From Novosphingobium sp. B1 (GTDB taxonomy: Bacteria; Pseudomonadota; Alphaproteobacteria; Sphingomonadales; Sphingomonadaceae): a DNA stretch of 64,000 nt. The notes beneath the pieces are model-generated. The model was not told the DNA's origin and made no database searches. It saw nothing but the letters and a program-made list of their open reading frames with translations. The DNA lies in assembly GCF_900176395.1 (NCBI RefSeq), contig NZ_FWXL01000001.1:124001-188000 (forward strand), in the 5' to 3' direction. Made by a program: the position numbers and the translations under genes. Shown here in pieces: positions 9,208 through 18,474 of this stretch. Position 1 is the stretch's first letter, and each line of letters opens with the position of its first letter.

Positions 9208-9617
9208 CCGACAAGCCATCGTTTCCACAACTGGAGGCCTTGCGTGAATTGCTGCTCGTCGCCCCGTTCCATCGCTGGCTCGGGCTGGATATTGTCGCAG
9301 TGACCGCTGACGAGTTGATCCTCGAGATGCCGTGGCGGGATGAAATCGTCTCCAACCCGATGATCGGATCGGCGCACGGCGGTATCCTCTCCGCCCTGAT
9401 CGATCTTACCGGACTCTATGCGATCAATGCACTGGGCGGCTCGGCACGCGCCACCGCCGACATGCGCGTCGATTTTCACCGCCCGGCGACCGCGGGTCCG
9501 CTCCGTGCGATCGGCAGAGTGGTCAAGCTCGGCAAGCAGTTAAGCGTCGCCGAGACCCGGATCGAGGACCCGGATGGGCGGTTGCTCGCCAGCGGCAGGG
9601 GGGCCTATGTCGCCTAA
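9204..9617 (+). CDS. PaaI-type hotdog thioesterase
   Basis: A 137-residue hotdog-fold protein of the PaaI/DUF4442 group. SAHGGILSALIDLTGLYAI gives the HGG turn and the acidic residue on the central helix, and ATADMRVDFHRPA is the following strand pair. It would hydrolyse an acyl-CoA thioester. Start ATG overlaps the hydrolase stop; its end overlaps the NodT gene by 11 bases, so metabolic and efflux genes are on one transcript. Confidence 0.87.
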   Translation: MTDKPSFPQLEALRELLLVAPFHRWLGLDIVAVTADELILEMPWRDEIVSNPMIGSAHGGILSALIDLTGLYAINALGGSARATADMRVDFHRPATAGPLRAIGRVVKLGKQLSVAETRIEDPDGRLLASGRGAYVA

Positions 9618-11058
9618 CCGCCGACTGCTGCTGGCGGCCTCGGCGATCCTGGCGCTCGCTGCCTGCGTTCCGGTGCCAAAAACCGGCATAAGGCCGGTGA
9701 TGCAGACCGCCGATAGCATCGGATCGGCGCAGACCCTTGCCGCGCGGGGTGACAGTGTCTGGCCGCCAGATCAGTGGTGGCGGCTTGCCGGCGATCCGCA
9801 ACTTACGGCGCTGATCGAGGAAGGGCTGGCGAACTCCCCGCAGGTCGCCGTGGCCATGGCCCGGATCAGACGCGCCGAGGCCGAAGCACAGCGTGTCGGC
9901 GCGGGCCAGCTGCCCGCCATCGGTGTGGACGGCGAGGCCGGTGTCCGGCGGCAGAGCGGTAACACGGGTATTCCCGCCGAGTTCCTCCCCGATGGCTGGA
10001 AGGATTACGGTCAAGTCTCGCTGACTTTCGGCTTCGATCCCGATTTGTGGGGGCGCAATCGCGCCGCCCATGCCGCTGCAACTTCAGAAGCACGCGCGGC
10101 CGTGGTCGACGCGGCCCAGGCACGGCTTGTCCTTTCGGTTGCGATCACCGCCGCCTATGCCGAGCTTGGGCGTTACTACAGCGAGCGAGATATGGACGAG
10201 GCGCTCCTGGCCAATCGCCGCGCCACCCGCGATCTAATTGGACAGCGCGAGGGCAACGGGCTCGACAACCGCGTCAGCCTGCGCCGGGCCGATGCCGAAG
10301 TCGCGCGCGCTGAAGGCAATCTGGCCGCGGCCGATGAGAGCATCCGGCTGCGGCGCAATCAGCTGGCCGCGCTTGTTGGCGCGGGACCGGATCGCGGCCT
10401 GGCGATCACGCGTCCACTACCGATTCCTTCGACTCCTGCGGGTCTTCCCAAAGGCGTAACCACCGAACTGCTTGGCAGGCGTCCGGACATTGTTGCAGCC
10501 CGCGAACGGGTCGAAGCGGCTTCGAGCCGGGTCAAGGTAGCGCGCGCCGGGTTCTTCCCGTCGATAAACCTGCGCGCATTGATTGGTCTGCAGGCGATCG
10601 GCCTTGGCAATCTGATCGATACGTCTTCACAATTCGGGTCCGTTGGACCGGCGATCAGCCTGCCGATCTTCCAGGGCGGTGCCTTGCAAGCGCAATATGG
10701 CAGCGCCCAGGCCGGATATGACGAGGCTGTCGCCGTCTATAACCAGACGGTGATCAGCGCCTACCAGCAAGTCGCTGATGCGGTCACCCAGCGCGACGCC
10801 GCCGACAAACGGCTTGCCGCAGCCCGCTCTGCGCTGTCAGCAAACGAAGATGCACAGGCGTTGTTGCGAACGCGCTACGAGGCGGGGCTGGCGAGCTATC
10901 TTGACGTGCTTAACAGCCAAGCCGGTTTGCATGAGCTGCAACTCGCGGTGGTAGACCTCGAAATATACGAGCGCGGAGCGACCCTGGCGTTGATCCGGGC
11001 GCTTGGCGGCGGCTTCGGAACAGAGGCCAAGACATCCAAGGAACCGGCAGGATCATGA
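9607..11058 (+). CDS. NodT-family outer membrane efflux lipoprotein
   Basis: An outer membrane factor of a tripartite pump, 483 residues. The N-terminus MSPNRRLLLAASAILALAAC is a lipoprotein signal with lipobox LAAC, acylated at Cys20. The body has the duplicated OMF/TolC repeat, with PDIVAARERVEAASSRVKVA and DVLNSQAGLHELQLA as repeat helices. An upstream in-frame ATG at 9574 would bury the signal peptide, so 9607 is preferred. It is followed by the adaptor gene with ATGA overlap. Confidence 0.92.
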   Translation: MSPNRRLLLAASAILALAACVPVPKTGIRPVMQTADSIGSAQTLAARGDSVWPPDQWWRLAGDPQLTALIEEGLANSPQVAVAMARIRRAEAEAQRVGAGQLPAIGVDGEAGVRRQSGNTGIPAEFLPDGWKDYGQVSLTFGFDPDLWGRNRAAHAAATSEARAAVVDAAQARLVLSVAITAAYAELGRYYSERDMDEALLANRRATRDLIGQREGNGLDNRVSLRRADAEVARAEGNLAAADESIRLRRNQLAALVGAGPDRGLAITRPLPIPSTPAGLPKGVTTELLGRRPDIVAARERVEAASSRVKVARAGFFPSINLRALIGLQAIGLGNLIDTSSQFGSVGPAISLPIFQGGALQAQYGSAQAGYDEAVAVYNQTVISAYQQVADAVTQRDAADKRLAAARSALSANEDAQALLRTRYEAGLASYLDVLNSQAGLHELQLAVVDLEIYERGATLALIRALGGGFGTEAKTSKEPAGS

Positions 11059-12200
11059 ACGAAGCTACGAGCGAAACCCCTCCCGTCGATCCTGCCCTGT
11101 CGGACGCGAGAAAGGCCGCACGCAAGCTGTGGCTACGGCGACTTGCCGTGGTGCTGGCACTGATCGCGCTGGGCTGGGGCATCTGGTATGTGCTGGTCGC
11201 ACGCAACTATGTCAGCACCGACAACGCCTATGTGAATGCGCAAATGGCGCAGGTGACACCGCTGATTGCCGCTCCCGCAGTCGAGGTTCTGGTCAAGGAA
11301 ACCCAGCTGGTCAAAGCTGGTGACGTGCTCGTCAGGCTCGACCAGGCTAACGCTCGAATTGTTCTGGCGCAGGCAGACGCGGATTTGGCGGCAGCTCGCC
11401 GCCGCTTTCGCCAGACTCTTGCCAACAACACAGCGCTGGCTGCGCAAGTCGATACATCGAGTGCGGGCCTGGTGCAGGCGTTAGCGCAATACCGAATGGC
11501 ATTGGCCGAACATGAAAAGGCAAAGATCGATCTACGCCGCAGAGAAACCGTTGCAGCCAGCGGAGCCGTCTCGGGCGAGGAAGTGACCCAGGCTCGCAAG
11601 GCTTACGCAACCACGCTCGCCGCACTTGACGCCGCACGCGGCGTGATTGCGCAAGCCGGATCGTCGAGGCGTGCGACCCAAGGCCAGTTTGCCGCCAACG
11701 ATGCGCTGGTGCGCGGCCTGAGCGAAGATACCGATCCTGCCGTCCTGGCCGCAATGGCCAAGCGCGATGCTGCGCAGCTCGATCTCGACCGGACCGAAAT
11801 CCGTGCGCCAATCGACGGCGTAGTCAGTCGCTTGCAGGTCCAGGTCGGGCAGCGCCTCAACCCGGGCCAGACGATCATGACAATTGTCCCGCTGGCCAAT
11901 GTCTATGTCGACGCCAATTTCAAGGAAGGGCAGTTACACCGGGTGCGCCTTGGCATGCCCGTGACGTTGACCGCTGCCATCTATGGATCGAGCGTGACCT
12001 ACCACGGCAGGGTTGCCGGCTTTTCCGGTGGCACCGGCTCGTCGATGGCGGTGATCCCGGCGCAGAATGCGACCGGCAACTGGATTAAGGTGGTCCAGCG
12101 ACTGCCCGTTAGGATCGAGCTGAGACCTGACGAGTTGAAGCAACATCCTCTGCGGGTCGGCTTGTCGATGGACGTCGAAATCGACGTGTCGGGAGACTGA
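11055..12200 (+). CDS. HlyD/EmrA-like membrane fusion protein
   Basis: The periplasmic adaptor of the pump, 381 residues. A short basic cytosolic tail precedes one membrane segment at about residues 28-48. Then comes YVSTDNAYVNAQMAQV, the EmrA-type start of the beta-barrel/lipoyl region, a long alanine-rich coiled hairpin (about 100-210), and IRAPIDGVVSRLQVQVGQ, the second lipoyl half. It links the inner membrane EmrB-like pump to the NodT lipoprotein. Overlaps the upstream gene and precedes emrB by six bases. Confidence 0.93.
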   Translation: MNEATSETPPVDPALSDARKAARKLWLRRLAVVLALIALGWGIWYVLVARNYVSTDNAYVNAQMAQVTPLIAAPAVEVLVKETQLVKAGDVLVRLDQANARIVLAQADADLAAARRRFRQTLANNTALAAQVDTSSAGLVQALAQYRMALAEHEKAKIDLRRRETVAASGAVSGEEVTQARKAYATTLAALDAARGVIAQAGSSRRATQGQFAANDALVRGLSEDTDPAVLAAMAKRDAAQLDLDRTEIRAPIDGVVSRLQVQVGQRLNPGQTIMTIVPLANVYVDANFKEGQLHRVRLGMPVTLTAAIYGSSVTYHGRVAGFSGGTGSSMAVIPAQNATGNWIKVVQRLPVRIELRPDELKQHPLRVGLSMDVEIDVSGD

Positions 12201-12206
12201 GCGCAG

Positions 12207-13736
12207 ATGAACGGTGCTGCACAGGCTTCGGCAGGTTTTCCGCCTTCGCTTCGGCTCATCGCCGGGCTGACGCTGGCCTTTGCGAACTTCATGGTGATCC
12301 TCGACCTGACGATTGCCAACGTGTCGATTCCGAGCATCGCGGGCGGGCTCGGCGTCACTTTGGAACAGGGCGCCTGGGTCATTACCTCTTACGCGGTTGC
12401 GGAAGCGATCTGCGTACCCTTGACCGGATGGATCGCGGGACGGTTCGGGTCGGTTCAAACCTTTCTGTTCAGCATGGCTGGGTTCGGATTGTTCTCGCTG
12501 CTCTGTGGGCTGTCGGTTTCAATCGAAATGCTGGTTATTTGCCGCATCGGTCAAGGCATCTTCGGTGCCTTTCTGATGCCGATGTCGCAAACCTTGTTGT
12601 TGCGGGTCTTTCCACCTGAACAGCAGAACATTGCGATGGGAATGTGGGCGATGACCCTGCTCCTGGGCCCTGCGCTTGGACCGATCATCGGAGGCTGGCT
12701 GACCGACAACTGGTCCTGGCACTGGATATTCCTCATCAACGTGCCCATCGCTGTCCTCGCGGCTTTCGCTGGCGCTGTTCTGCTTCGCCGGGTCGAAACC
12801 GACCGTCAGGTGCTTCCGATCGATATTATCGGGCTCGTCCTGCTGGTGGTCTGGGTCGGCTGTCTGCAGATAATTCTCGACATTGGCCGCAACCATGACT
12901 GGTTCAGCGATCCACTGATCGTCGCCCTGGCGATCACGTCGGCCATCGCGTTTTTCATCTTTGTCGTCTGGGAACTCACCGAGGATCATCCGGTGGTCGA
13001 CCTGCGCGTCTTGCGACACCGAGGGCTGAGCATCAGCCTTGCTGTCCTCGCGATTGGCTTCGGAGCCTATTTTGCCGGCTTCGTGATCATCCCCCAATGG
13101 CAACAGGCCTGGCTTGGCTACACCGCAACACAGGCCGGCTTTGCGTCGTCATTCACAGCTATCGGCGGGCTATTGACCGCGCCGATTGTCGTAATGCTGA
13201 TGGCGCGCTCCGATCCCCGCGCCCTGGTTTCCGCTGGAATCGTTTGGCTGGCTGTTATTGGGCTGACTCGGACGTTTTGGACAAGCGACAGCGGTTTCTG
13301 GACGCTGACCCTACCGCAATTTTTCCTGGGGCTGGGCATGACGTTCTTCATGCTGCCGATCATCAACCTGACGCTGAGTACCGTGAACGAAGATGAGGTA
13401 GCATCTGCTGCCGGTCTTCAAAGCTTCATGCGCACGATAGCAACGGCTTTTGCCACTTCGGTTTCATTGACTTACTGGGGTGACACCCAACGCGCTGCGC
13501 GCAGCGATATCGTCGCCGTTTTGGAACCAGGCGCGGCGGGCGGATCAATTTCCGGGCTGGGCTTCTCGCCCGACGCGGTGCTTCAAATGTTCAGCAATAT
13601 GGTTGAGGCGGAGGCTACGACACTGTCTGTAATTCATATCTTCTGGACGACATCCGCGATCTTGCTCATCGCTGCGGCCCTGATCTGGCTGGCACCGCGT
13701 CCTAAGCGAAGCGGAAGCATGTCGATGGGGCATTGA
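12207..13736 (+). CDS. DHA2-family MFS multidrug transporter, EmrB-like
   Basis: A 509-residue proton-driven exporter with about 14 predicted membrane segments. LDLTIANVSIPSIAGGLG is the TM1 motif of DHA2 pumps, TSYAVAEAICVPLTGWIAGRFG covers TM2 with motif A, and LLGPALGPIIGGWLTDNWSW is the motif C region of TM5. It forms the tripartite system with the two preceding genes. Last gene of the MarR-controlled operon; no obvious terminator follows. Confidence 0.93.
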   Translation: MNGAAQASAGFPPSLRLIAGLTLAFANFMVILDLTIANVSIPSIAGGLGVTLEQGAWVITSYAVAEAICVPLTGWIAGRFGSVQTFLFSMAGFGLFSLLCGLSVSIEMLVICRIGQGIFGAFLMPMSQTLLLRVFPPEQQNIAMGMWAMTLLLGPALGPIIGGWLTDNWSWHWIFLINVPIAVLAAFAGAVLLRRVETDRQVLPIDIIGLVLLVVWVGCLQIILDIGRNHDWFSDPLIVALAITSAIAFFIFVVWELTEDHPVVDLRVLRHRGLSISLAVLAIGFGAYFAGFVIIPQWQQAWLGYTATQAGFASSFTAIGGLLTAPIVVMLMARSDPRALVSAGIVWLAVIGLTRTFWTSDSGFWTLTLPQFFLGLGMTFFMLPIINLTLSTVNEDEVASAAGLQSFMRTIATAFATSVSLTYWGDTQRAARSDIVAVLEPGAAGGSISGLGFSPDAVLQMFSNMVEAEATTLSVIHIFWTTSAILLIAAALIWLAPRPKRSGSMSMGH

Positions 13737-14181
13737 CCCGGTGAGGTATACCGCACGGACATCTTCTGCCCCGACACAACTTTGGCAAAGATGACCGCCG
13801 TAAGTCAATGTTTCTATCGAGGCACGGTTTTGGGCGGTACGCGCATGGGCAGTTCGTAGGCAGCAGCTTTTATGAACGGAAGCTTAGCGAGGCATCCGTC
13901 CGCATCCGCTTGGACATAAGCGACGGATATCTGACAAAAGGAACAGAACAACAAATTGAGAGCTTGTTTTTCTTGGTGAAACCTAAGTGGATCGAACCCG
14001 CGTTTCGGCGGCGTGCGGGGCGCATTGCTGCCAGTTGCCACTTTGTAGCGCGTCGAGAACCTGGACGCCTGGTGGGCTTGCGGACACATCATCGCAAATA
14101 AGAGGGGAGGGAGCTTTGACCTGATTGAGCCATTGGGCGTCGATGGTCGATGCGCCGGGCTCGCATTCAGGAGTATTTCCC
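13737..14181. other. Junction between efflux operon and integrated element
   Basis: 445 bases without a convincing gene. A 97-residue open frame (13808-14101) lacks a ribosome site and recognisable content. Base composition shifts here from the efflux operon to a more AT-rich patch (13850-13985), then to the GC-rich leader of the ParB-like gene. No integrase, tRNA fragment or copy of the tRNA-Pro 3' end was found. Confidence 0.5.
14101..14181 (+). promoter_or_regulatory. Leader with G-rich motif before the ParB-like gene
   Basis: AGAGGGGAGGGAGC (14101-14114) lies 68 bases before the ParB-like ATG; the same 14 bases recur 72 bases before the ArdC ATG. The leader ends with TTCAGGAG as ribosome site. 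The repeated placement suggests a shared promoter or single-strand element for early expression (inference). Confidence 0.5.
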
Positions 14182-16191
14182 ATGATCAAGACGATCCCGC
14201 TGAACAAGCTCGTTCAGTCCCCCCGAAATGTCCGTCGCCATGCCGATCCCGCAGCCGACGCCGAGCTCAAGGCGAGCATCGCCGCGCGCGGCCTGTTGCA
14301 GAACCTCATCGTTAGCCCCGGCACCAAGGGCAAATTCGAGGTCGAGGCCGGCGAACGCCGCCGCAAGGCCATGCTGGCGCTGGCAGAGGACAAGGTACTG
14401 TCCAAAGACCACGAGGTGACTTGCCTGGTTCTCGAGGACACCGCCGAGGGTGCGATCGAGACAAGCCTTGCCGAGAACTTCCACCGCTTGGCGATGAATC
14501 CCGCCGACGAGGCCCAGGCCTTTGTTGCGCTGATCGATGGGGGGGCCTCGGTCGAGGATGTCGCCCGCCGCTTCGGTCTTACCGTCCGCTTCGTCGAGGG
14601 CCGTTTGCGCCTTGCCAGACTGGCACCGGTTGTCTTCGCGGCGCTGGCCTCGGGTGAGATCACGCTCGACATGGCCAAGGCCTATGGCGCAACCTCGGAC
14701 CAGGAGATCCAGGCGCGGGTCTTCGAGCAGATTTCTTCGGCCTACTATGCTCCCAATCCCGACTCGATCCGCCGCATGGTTCTCACGGGCACCGTGCGAG
14801 GCATTGACCCGCGCGCACGGCTCGTCGGGCGCGATGCCTATCTCGCTGCTGGCGGCCGGATCGAGCGCGAACTTTTCGATGACGAGGACAGTGAAGCCTG
14901 GGCCGATGTCGCGCTTCTCGAAGAGCTCGCTGCCGCGAAGATGGCAGAACAGGCAGAGGCGCTCGCTGCCGAGCAGGGGCTTGCCTGGGTCAAGCCGACC
15001 CTCGATCCCTACGCAAGCCACGACCTCGTCGAAGGCCTGGTTCGGCTCCCTGCCGAGCCCGCCCCGCTCACCGAAGCGGAACTCGCCCGGCTCGACGAGC
15101 TCGACACCTCTTACGACGAGCACGCAGCGGTTCTGGAGGACGAGAACAGCGCCGAGGAAGCGATCGCTGCAGCCGAAGCCGCGATCGCAGCGATCGAACG
15201 CGAATGCCAGGACATTCGCGCCCGCCCGCCAGTAATCTTACCCCAACTCAAGGCTGAGGCGGGGATGATCCTGGTGCTCTCGCGCGACGGCACTCCGGTT
15301 CTCCAGCCGGTGTTCTATGGCGAACGCCAGGTCGATCCGGCAGGTGATGACGATGGGATCGAGGTGGTCACCGACGAAGGCAGTGAAAGCCCGCGCCGCT
15401 CGGCATTGTCGAAGCGCCTCGTGGACGAGCTCGCGATGCAGCGCCGCGACGTTCTCGCGCTCCATGTTGCATCCGATCCGGCCCTCGCACTCGACCTGAT
15501 GGTTTTCACGCTCGCCGACGCCGACACGCTCGACTACCGCGCGCGGGCCGCAACGACCTTGCGAGGCGGGGTGCCTTCCGGACCGATCACTGGGTTCGAG
15601 GCCAGGGACGCGGCGGCGAGTGCTTCGCTTGCCGAGTTCCGGTCGGGTCTCGACGAGCACTGGCGCGCTGGGGCCAGCGTTTCAGAGCGGTTCGAGCAGT
15701 TCCGTGCGCTTTCCGACGAAGCCCGTGCGGCCTGGCTCGGCCATGTCGTCGGGCGCTCGCTCGAAGCCAGTCTCAACATGGCAGGCGAACGCCGGATCGA
15801 GTTCCACGACCATCTCGGCAGTCAGATCGGGATTGATATGGCGGCGTGGTGGCGCCCGACCGCGGCGAACTACTTCGACCGCGTCTCGAAGGCGGTGATC
15901 CTTGACGCTCTGTCCGCCGTCGGCGGTCCGGGCCTCGCAAGCCGGTTCGCCTCGGTCAAGAAGGGTGACCTGGCTATGAGCGCCGAGCGCGTCTTTGCCG
16001 GGACCTACATCACCGAGGTCGAGGTGCGCGACCGCGCGCTGGCCTGGGTGCCGGAGGTCATGCGCTTTGCCGGTGCTGCGCCGGTCGAGGCCGAAAGGCT
16101 CGAGCCGCAGCTCACCGAGCCGACCGAGGACGCCGTGGCCGCCGGAGGCGCCAACGACGACGATCAGACCCCCCGCGAGCTGGCTGCCTGA
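14182..16191 (+). CDS. ParB/RepB-like DNA-binding protein
   Basis: A 669-residue protein. The N-terminal ParB/Srx-type domain is clear: IPLNKLVQSPRNVRRHAD, ASIAARGLLQNLIVSPG and EVEAGERRRKAMLAL (box II-like). An HTH follows (MNPADEAQAFVAL, VARRFGLTVRFVEGRL). The long C-terminal part (about 230-669) is family-specific for these large plasmid ParB-like proteins and not assigned. Such genes sit in the leading region of conjugative plasmids; a role in partition or in protecting incoming DNA is possible. Start at ATG 14182 with AGGAG upstream. No parA neighbour is present, so simple partition is unlikely. Confidence 0.87.
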   Translation: MIKTIPLNKLVQSPRNVRRHADPAADAELKASIAARGLLQNLIVSPGTKGKFEVEAGERRRKAMLALAEDKVLSKDHEVTCLVLEDTAEGAIETSLAENFHRLAMNPADEAQAFVALIDGGASVEDVARRFGLTVRFVEGRLRLARLAPVVFAALASGEITLDMAKAYGATSDQEIQARVFEQISSAYYAPNPDSIRRMVLTGTVRGIDPRARLVGRDAYLAAGGRIERELFDDEDSEAWADVALLEELAAAKMAEQAEALAAEQGLAWVKPTLDPYASHDLVEGLVRLPAEPAPLTEAELARLDELDTSYDEHAAVLEDENSAEEAIAAAEAAIAAIERECQDIRARPPVILPQLKAEAGMILVLSRDGTPVLQPVFYGERQVDPAGDDDGIEVVTDEGSESPRRSALSKRLVDELAMQRRDVLALHVASDPALALDLMVFTLADADTLDYRARAATTLRGGVPSGPITGFEARDAAASASLAEFRSGLDEHWRAGASVSERFEQFRALSDEARAAWLGHVVGRSLEASLNMAGERRIEFHDHLGSQIGIDMAAWWRPTAANYFDRVSKAVILDALSAVGGPGLASRFASVKKGDLAMSAERVFAGTYITEVEVRDRALAWVPEVMRFAGAAPVEAERLEPQLTEPTEDAVAAGGANDDDQTPRELAA

Positions 16192-16225
16192 CCTCCTCCT
16201 GACAGGCAGACCACTCGTACACCAG

Positions 16226-16270
16226 AAGCGGTCCCTTGGCTTTGCGCTGGGGGGCCGCTTCCTTTGTTTT
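16226..16270 (+). terminator. Rho-independent terminator after ParB-like gene
   Basis: A ten-pair stem (AAGCGGTCCC with GGGGCCGCTT, one G-T pair) is followed by CCTTTGTTTT, 35 bases after the stop. Confidence 0.65.
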
Positions 16271-16363
16271 CCCTATTCATGTGGAAAAGCGCGGATTTGC
16301 CTTGGTTTGCGCTGCCAAACGCTCCTACCGAGCGCGCTCCGTTAAACGAAGGAACCACTTCAC

Positions 16364-16639
16364 ATGAACAATGCTGACCTCGCCGAGAAGATTGCCGAAG
16401 CAAATGGCCTGACCAAGGCCGACGCCCGCAAGGTCGTCGACGGCGTTTTTGCCGCGATTGCCGATGCCGCCGCGAGCGGCGACGAGATCGCGATCAATGG
16501 TTTTGGCAAGTTCAAGGTCAAGGCCAGCGCCGAGCGTGAAGGCCGCAACCCCTCGACCGGCGCGACCATCAAGATTGCTGCTTCGAAGAAGCTGGCGTTT
16601 GCGCCCGCCAAGGCGGTGAAGGATCGCCTTAACGGCTGA
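16364..16639 (+). CDS. HU-family DNA-binding protein
   Basis: A 91-residue nucleoid protein. MNNADLAEKIAEANGLTKADARKVVD gives the N-terminal helices, then the beta-arm with EGRNPSTGATIKI (the RNP motif that inserts in the minor groove) and AFAPAKAVKDRLNG. It bends DNA and on such elements may support recombination or transfer complexes. Good ribosome site GAAGGAACC. It lies between the ParB-like and ArdC genes of the leading region. Confidence 0.95.
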   Translation: MNNADLAEKIAEANGLTKADARKVVDGVFAAIADAAASGDEIAINGFGKFKVKASAEREGRNPSTGATIKIAASKKLAFAPAKAVKDRLNG

Positions 16640-16806
16640 TCTGTCTCGGCCCTGCGTCGCCGGTTTTCCGGTGCCGCAGGCCCGTCCGGCGCTGACATTT
16701 CAATCCAAGCGCCGATCTCAGAGAGGGGAGGGAGCCTGAGCCTGGGCGGACCTGACCGGCGGTTGTGTCGCCCGATTGGTCAGTCGTCCGGATCAGGAGA
16801 CCCCTC
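16640..16806 (+). promoter_or_regulatory. Leader of ardC-like gene with G-rich motif
   Basis: After the HU stop, a GC-rich hairpin (GGCCCTGCG...CGCAGGCC, about 16653-16687) is followed by AGAGGGGAGGGAGC at 16722-16735 and by ATCAGGAG before the ATG. This repeats the layout seen before the ParB-like gene. Confidence 0.45.
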
Positions 16807-17745
16807 ATGGCCTATCGCAAGTCTTCGCAGGGCGGACTTTCGCCCGCGACCCGCATTACCCAGGAAATCATAACCCGCCTCGAAGCCGGGACCAAGCCGT
16901 GGATCCAGCCCTGGCGCGGGGTTCCGGTGTCACGACCCTTGCGCGCTTGCGGGATTCCCTATCGCGGCATGAACGTGTTCTGGCTTTGGATGGTCGCGGA
17001 CATGTGCGGCTACGCCTCGCCCTACTGGATGACCTACAACCAGGCCAAGAGCCTTGGGGCGCAGGTCCGCAGGCACGAGAAGTCGACCATCGCGATCTTT
17101 TACAAGAGCTACACCAAGGAGGTGGAGGCCCCTGACACCGGCGAGAAGTCGGACGAAGCGCGCCGGGTGCTGAAGGCCTATCCGGTGTTCAATGCCGACC
17201 AGGTCGAGGGACTGCCCGAGCGGTTCCATCCAGCTGCCGCGCTCGATTTGGTCGAGCCTGAAGGCCGCGAGGCGGAACTCGACGCGTTCTTTGCGAGAAT
17301 CCCGGTTAACCTTCGCCACCAGGGCGGTGAAGCCTATTACGAACCAACCCCTGACCGGGTCACGATGCCGCCTGAGCACCTGTTCGCCGGCTTCGACCAC
17401 TACTATGCGACGCTTGCCCATGAACTGTCGCACTGGACCGGCCATTCCAGCCGCCTGAACCGCGACCTCAAGAACCGCTTCGGCACGGCGGCCTATGCAG
17501 CCGAAGAACTCGTCGCTGAGCTTTCGAGCGCGATGCTTGGGGCCGAGCTCGGGCTGCCGGTCACGCACCTCGATAGCCACGCGAGCTATATCGAACATTG
17601 GCTGAAGCTGCTGCGCGATGACGACCGCGCGATCCTTACCGCCGCCGCCAAGGCAGAGGAAGCCTCAAGCCTGCTGCTGAAGCTCGGCGGGCGCGCTCTG
17701 GCGGACGACGCGGCCGAGCCCGACGACATCGCACTCGCAGCCTGA
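16807..17745 (+). CDS. ardC: ArdC-like antirestriction protein
   Basis: A 312-residue protein. An N-terminal ssDNA-binding DUF1738-type domain (TRITQEIITRLEAGTKPWIQPW, RGMNVFWLWM, YWMTYNQAKSLGAQVR) is joined to a zincin-like metallopeptidase domain with LAHELSHWTGH (HExxH) and the downstream EELVAELSSAMLGAELGL acidic helix. ArdC proteins protect incoming single-stranded plasmid DNA from host restriction right after conjugation. Start ATG 16807 follows CAGGAGACC; an upstream in-frame start lacks this. Its place next to SSB and ParB-like genes is typical of a leading region. Confidence 0.9.
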   Translation: MAYRKSSQGGLSPATRITQEIITRLEAGTKPWIQPWRGVPVSRPLRACGIPYRGMNVFWLWMVADMCGYASPYWMTYNQAKSLGAQVRRHEKSTIAIFYKSYTKEVEAPDTGEKSDEARRVLKAYPVFNADQVEGLPERFHPAAALDLVEPEGREAELDAFFARIPVNLRHQGGEAYYEPTPDRVTMPPEHLFAGFDHYYATLAHELSHWTGHSSRLNRDLKNRFGTAAYAAEELVAELSSAMLGAELGLPVTHLDSHASYIEHWLKLLRDDDRAILTAAAKAEEASSLLLKLGGRALADDAAEPDDIALAA

Positions 17746-17756
17746 AGGAGGAGATC

Positions 17757-18179
17757 ATGGGCCGATCGGTCAGCTATCCCAGCGGTGCCCTTGTCGCTTT
17801 CACCGTGCTTGAGGTCGAAGACAAGGACGACTGGGAGTTCGAATACGAATGGCTGCGCGGCGATCTAGCCGAGCGCGCTGCCGCCGCCTTTCCCTCGCTT
17901 GCCCCGCACGAGGGCTGGCGCGGGCGCGAAGACCGGATCCTGATGCGCAACGCGTTCGCGGACTTCGGGGTTTCGGTTTATGGCAGCCTGGTCGCGGTCT
18001 GGATCGCCGAACGTGACGATGGCGCCTACTGGGACCTTGAATGGCGCACCGCCCGCTCTCCCCGCGCACAGCGCTGGCTTCGCCAGATCGCAGCACGCTT
18101 CGATGCGCTGTTCGGCGACTACGATTGCGTCGGCCACATGTCGAACGGGGAAGGCGTCTATCGCAAACGCGCGGCCTGA
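17757..18179 (+). CDS. Hypothetical leading-region protein
   Basis: A 140-residue acidic, tryptophan-rich protein beginning MGRSVSYPSGALVAFTVLEV. I do not recognise a named domain. It follows the ArdC-like gene by 11 bases with a strong AGGAGGAGA ribosome site, so the two are co-transcribed. Proteins of this look recur beside ardC on sphingomonad plasmids (memory only). No signal peptide or membrane segment. Confidence 0.75.
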   Translation: MGRSVSYPSGALVAFTVLEVEDKDDWEFEYEWLRGDLAERAAAAFPSLAPHEGWRGREDRILMRNAFADFGVSVYGSLVAVWIAERDDGAYWDLEWRTARSPRAQRWLRQIAARFDALFGDYDCVGHMSNGEGVYRKRAA

Positions 18180-18474
18180 GGCCGGGCCGGTGCCAAGAGT
18201 GTCTGCATGGCACCCTCCTGATCTCAGCGGATCAGCGCAGCTTCTGGCTCCTGCCACGCGAGAGAGGCCCTGGGCCAGCCGGCGGCCCCCGCGCAACCCG
18301 GCTTGATCAGGCCCGTGTTGGCCGGTCCCTGACGGGCCTCGGCCTGCCCGCGCCAGCCTGACCAAGCGGGTTTCCCTGCGGTGCGCGTTGCCGCCCAAGA
18401 CTGGCCCTGACGGGCTCTCGCTGGCGAAGCCAAGAGGCAAGCGTCGGCTGCACACCAGTCAGGAGGATACGTAC
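18180..18474 (+). promoter_or_regulatory. Long GC-rich untranslated leader
   Basis: 295 bases with no supported gene, very GC-rich and full of short inverted repeats (for example GGCCAGCC/GGCGGCC, CCCTGACGGGCCTC, CCTGACGGGCTCT). It ends with GTCAGGAGGATACGTAC before the next ATG. It resembles in size, composition and ending the leader before the SSB gene. Possible structured leader RNA or ssDNA promoter (inference). Confidence 0.4.

Noticed and set aside
13985-14010. GGATCGAACCCGCG as a possible tRNA 3' end copy (left att)
   Set aside because: It matches the tRNA-Pro T arm only over the general TCGAA core and lacks the neighbouring GAGAGGATT...CCGACC bases.
13808-14101. 97-residue open frame between emrB and the ParB-like gene
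   Set aside because: No ribosome site, no recognisable domain, and it runs across a composition break at the element border; an antisense frame of equal length exists.
14182-16191. ParB-like gene as proof of a replicating plasmid
   Set aside because: No parA or replication initiator accompanies it, and the same unit ends at a chromosomal tRNA followed by core genes.
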